Shown piece after piece: positions 61,141-64,000 of a stretch of 64,000 nt of DNA. Source of the DNA: Bin80 sp965209015 (lineage in GTDB: Bacteria > Bacteroidota > Rhodothermia > Rhodothermales > Bin80); contig OZ242367.1 in assembly GCA_965209015.1 (NCBI GenBank), positions 248,001-312,000 of the forward strand, read 5' to 3'. How positions within the stretch are numbered: position 1 is the first letter of the stretch; every line of letters starts with the position of its first letter. Made by a program: the position numbers and the translations under genes. The notes beneath the pieces were generated by a model. That model saw only the letters and a program-made list of their open reading frames with translations, did no database searches and had not been told where the DNA came from.

Positions 61141-62210
61141 ATGCAGCAAGGCGCGAGGAAGCAACCGAGAGGGAGGACTTCACCGCAGAAGGCAAAGCCG
61201 CTTCCCGTGACCAAGCGACAAGTTTGGGAAGCGTGGAAGCGGGTAAAGGCGAATCAGGGAGGGGCAGGGATTGATCAACAGTCCATCGCAGAGTTTGAGG
61301 CCAATCTTGGGGATAATCTCTATGAGATCTGGAATCGGATGGCGTCGGGCAGTTATCATCCGAAGCCGGTCCGCCGCGTAAATATTCCGAAGCCGGACGG
61401 AGGGGTTCGTCCCTTGGGAAGACCAACGGTAGCGGATCGGGTGGCACAGATGGTGGTCAAGCGGGAATTAGAGCCGGTCTTGGAACGTGAGTTCCATCCC
61501 GATTCCTATGGATACCGACCGAATAAATCAGCGCATACTGCGCTGCGACAGACGCGAACACGATGTTGGCACCGGGCATGGGTATTGGACATGGATATCA
61601 AGGCATACTTTGACACGATAGACCATGAACTTCTGATGAAAGCGATACGGCGTCAAACGGATCAGAAGTGGGTACTCTTATACATAGAGCGCTGGCTGTC
61701 CTGCAACAGCGTAGTAGCGGAAACACCAATAAGGCGGTACTCTTATACATAGAGCGCTGGCTGATGGCCCCGGAGATCCATCCAGAGGGAACGGAAGAGG
61801 CTCAGGATGTCGGGCCCCCGCAGGGCGGAGTCATCAGTCCACTGTTGGCGAATCTGTTTCTGCATTACGCGTTTGACAAATGGATGGCGCTGAATTACAC
61901 GCAGATTCCGTTTGAGCGTTATGTAGGCGACATGGTGTGTCACTGCACGAGCGAGGAACAAGCCCGAGACCTTTGGCAAGTGCTGAGAGATCATTTTACG
62001 GCTTGTCACCTGACTTTACATCCAGATAAAACCCGGATTGTATACGGCAAGCAAACGGGCCGAAACGGCGCGTATCCAAACGTTACGTTTGATTTTTTGG
62101 GCTATACGTTTAGACCAAGAATGACGATGAGTCGAGAGGGCAGGATATTTCTAGGGTTGGTTCTACCGCGAATATTGTGGCTGGAGGTTGAATTCTCCGA
62201 AGAAGAATAG
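61141..62210 (+). pseudogene. ltrA: Group II intron reverse transcriptase/maturase, broken
   Basis: The first frame (61141-61752) carries RT motifs 0-4: VWEAWKRVKANQGGAGIDQQ, IPKPDGGVRPLGRPTV, DSYGYRPNKSAHTAL and DMDIKAYFDTIDHELL. A 65-base duplication (61671-61735 repeated start at 61736, copy of ggtactcttatacatagagc and 8 more bases) shifts the frame. The second frame resumes VLLYIERWLMAPEIHPEG and PPQGGVISPLLANLFLHYAF. The catalytic YADD box reads YVGD, losing an essential Asp. The C-terminal thumb, maturase and endonuclease domains are missing after 62210. The element is dead. Confidence 0.88.
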
Positions 62211-62529
62211 AATCGCATTTCTGAAAAGTGCAAAGATTCTTTATCCTCTCCCAATCATTTTGAGTTCTTAGATTTTGCCGTAAGTAGCTTGTGATGGTAT
62301 TCAATCGTATCGAATAGAACGCATTACAGGCTATGGTACGATGTGACTGACACATCTCGGGAACCTTGATAACTGTTTTGATGCCCCTCTTTCCAACATG
62401 AAAGCATGTACATTTGTACAGATTCCCCTGGTTCATAAAATGCTTCTTATCCCACACAAATTGCGGTAGAACCCTAGGGTTCAATCCAGCGGTGAGTCGG
62501 AAGGCGGCGAAGGCCATACGGGGAACCAT
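62211..62529. other. Junction between the RT relic and a transposase relic
   Basis: About 320 bases contain no recognisable motif. No group II intron domain V was found after the truncated RT. Confidence 0.4.
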
Positions 62530-62823
62530 TCGTCGGTTGAGGGTTACTGTGGCGCATTATCCCAGTGGAGCAAGCAAGTGGAATCCCATTGAACATTGAC
62601 TCTTTGGACCCATCACCTGTAATTGGGCAGGACACCCACTTGACCGATGGGAGACCATTCTCAACTTCATCTGTTCAACAACCAATACATCAGGACTTAC
62701 GGTACGGGCTATCCGAGTGACGAAACAATACCACACCGGAGTGAAGATCAGCAATGAACAGATGAATGAAATGAACCTTCTCTTTAATAACATCCTCCCC
62801 AAATGGAATTATGACATCTATCC
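62530..62823 (+). pseudogene. ISAzo13-family transposase, C-terminal relic
   Basis: A frame reads LRVTVAHYPSGASKWNPIEH, then TGA, then in the same frame LFGPITCNWAGHPLDRWETI, a THR-rich TTNTSGLTVRA segment, and finally KWNYDIYP. This is the C-terminal part of ISAzo13-like transposases (HYPPGTSKWN-IEHRLFS, W-GKPL, TTT-TGL-V, EWNYTI-P). The stop replaces the conserved Arg of IEHR, consistent with a single CGA to TGA change. Upstream parts are not recognisable. Confidence 0.75.
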
Positions 62824-62852
62824 GCATGGATATGTGGTCACCAACTCATCGT

Positions 62853-64000
62853 CTATACCAACCATGGCAAACTGACGATAAGTGAAGCGAAGAGTCCCAG
62901 AATAGCAAAGAAGGGATTGATCAAGTAGGCGCGGAGTGGAGGGCCATAGATTAGCGGAATAAGCGGAAGGAATAGGACTGCCACGATACCTATGGTCACC
63001 AATCCAAGACCAAGGACAGACAAGAGACTCATCAACTCGGATCCAGATACAATCAAATTTCCTAAATCTATTCCAAGACCATAGGAAATCAGTACTGTTG
63101 GGACATAAACGAGTGTCCAGCCCAGTCCAATCGCGCTCAGTACACGAACTAGTCGATGTCCACGTTCGGGATGAAGCGACATTCGCGAGACCCCATATAG
63201 AGCGAGTTGTGCAGCGAACGTTGTGGCAAAGGGAATCACGAACCATCCTAGCTTCACAATAGCATGAGCAAACAACCAGAGCAATGCACCACCGGTAATT
63301 GAGAGCATCGTGTACACGGTGTGTGATCGTCGCGTGCTGGAACGGGGCCAGGCCACCGTATAGATAGCAAAGTATCCGAAGGGAGCGATCAGCCACTGCC
63401 AACCGCCAAGAGCAAAGGCAGCATATCCGAAAAGTGCACAGCCAACCAATGCACTGTCATCAAGTTTACTGCGACCGCGCCATGCCAGTGCGAATGTAGT
63501 ACAGAGAACGGCAACGATCATATGAAAGAGGAGCAACTGTGGATCCTCTTCAAGATAGAGGCGCAGAAAAACATGCGCGCCCAAAGGGATGAATAGGTTG
63601 TCCAGCCCGCGCCATGAAACGAGTTCAAGCATCATCACCAAGAGGGCGAGGATCGTTGCGATCAATACGACCTGGGTACGCCCCGTATCCGTCAGAAGCA
63701 AGAGGGGAAGGTGAGCACTGAAGAATGTCACGAGGAAAAAGGCCAGAGATCCCTCAACACTCTTGATGCCCTCCGAGGTCTGGTACTGCATTTGCCCGTA
63801 GCGGAGGCCAATCACGGCCGCGGCAGCATCCGCCAAGGCCAACGTTAGGATTGGGATCACATAAAGCAGCCACTCGCCTTGACTCATCAGGAAAAGAATC
63901 GTGACTGAAATCGCAAAATAAATCTCCCCCAATGTATCCCGATCTACTCCGCCCAGAACGGTTCCAATGCCACCGCGCAAACTGGGAATCAGTCGAGTGG
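62853..64000 (-). CDS. Polytopic dolichol/phytol kinase-like membrane protein (cut by window edge)
   Basis: The frame is open to base 64000, so the start lies right of the window; the TTG at 63980 is not a supported start. The visible 382 codons contain about ten hydrophobic helices. The N-terminal part carries the SEC59/VTE5-type lipid-kinase signature (DTLGEIYFAISVTILF, IPILTLALADAAAAVIGLRYG, then EGIKSVEGSLAFF), typical of enzymes that phosphorylate polyprenols or phytol with CTP. The C-terminal half is extra membrane sequence of unknown role. The substrate is unknown. Confidence 0.75.
   Translation of the reverse strand, partial: TRLIPSLRGGIGTVLGGVDRDTLGEIYFAISVTILFLMSQGEWLLYVIPILTLALADAAAAVIGLRYGQMQYQTSEGIKSVEGSLAFFLVTFFSAHLPLLLLTDTGRTQVVLIATILALLVMMLELVSWRGLDNLFIPLGAHVFLRLYLEEDPQLLLFHMIVAVLCTTFALAWRGRSKLDDSALVGCALFGYAAFALGGWQWLIAPFGYFAIYTVAWPRSSTRRSHTVYTMLSITGGALLWLFAHAIVKLGWFVIPFATTFAAQLALYGVSRMSLHPERGHRLVRVLSAIGLGWTLVYVPTVLISYGLGIDLGNLIVSGSELMSLLSVLGLGLVTIGIVAVLFLPLIPLIYGPPLRAYLINPFFAILGLFASLIVSLPWLV

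Noticed and set aside
62480..62510. T-arm-like ggttcaatcc as part of a tRNA
   Set aside because: No acceptor, D or anticodon arms can be drawn around it; it lies in transposase debris.

Overview
The window is a bacterial chromosome segment with roughly half G+C. Several features point to the Bacteroidota/Rhodothermota side of the tree: a PorX-type response regulator with a PglZ domain, a TonB-dependent receptor with an N-terminal carboxypeptidase-regulatory-like domain, a Rho factor with a long low-complexity insertion, PKD/OmpA lipoproteins, and genes that mostly lack a clear Shine-Dalgarno sequence. No database search was possible, so the lineage is an inference.

Layout. 1-5.7 kb: end of a BatA-like membrane protein, hflX, gyrB and a family 2 glycosyltransferase, all on +. 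5.7-8.6 kb: decayed transposase relics (IS1634-like on -, IS200-like on +) around a PKD/OmpA lipoprotein. 8.6-10.6 kb: a secreted FN3-like protein, pyrR and a PASTA protein. 10.6-16.1 kb: a complete rRNA operon (16S, tRNA-Ile, tRNA-Ala, 23S, 5S) with the same boxA-like sequence in leader and spacer. 16.2-18.8 kb: a TPP riboswitch ahead of a TonB-dependent receptor, probably a thiamin importer. 18.9-30.5 kb: a defence/mobile island with an unknown protein, hipBA, an MmeI-like single-chain restriction-modification gene cut in two by an intact IS1634-family element, a Schlafen/AlbA_2-type protein, and a DUF433 antitoxin with a broken PIN-like toxin. 31-45.3 kb: housekeeping genes (purL, trxA, trxB, proline dehydrogenase, HAD phosphatase, rho, folC, porX, ferritin, MBL hydrolase, DnaJ-like, accC). 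45.3-47.7 kb: a second small restriction-modification-like cluster with a frameshifted gene and an IS1595 fragment. 48.2-52.6 kb: O-methyltransferase, trmB, ruvA, murJ. 52.6-59.3 kb: a 37-bp direct repeat pair and a very large surface protein (leucine-rich repeats, Calx-beta repeats, autotransporter-like barrel) split by one frameshift. 59.3-62.8 kb: debris of a methyltransferase/restriction fusion, a dead group II intron reverse transcriptase and an ISAzo13-like transposase. 62.85-64 kb: a polytopic dolichol/phytol kinase-like protein running off the right edge.

Overall, conserved core operons alternate with short accessory stretches that collect restriction-modification genes, toxin-antitoxin genes and mobile elements in different stages of decay. 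The best leads are the LRR/Calx-beta/autotransporter giant, the exactly reversible IS insertion in the MmeI-like gene, and the thiamin-switched receptor. I found no convincing wholly new multi-gene system. The closest candidates are the unrecognised cluster at 45.9-47.5 kb and the unknown gene next to hipBA.
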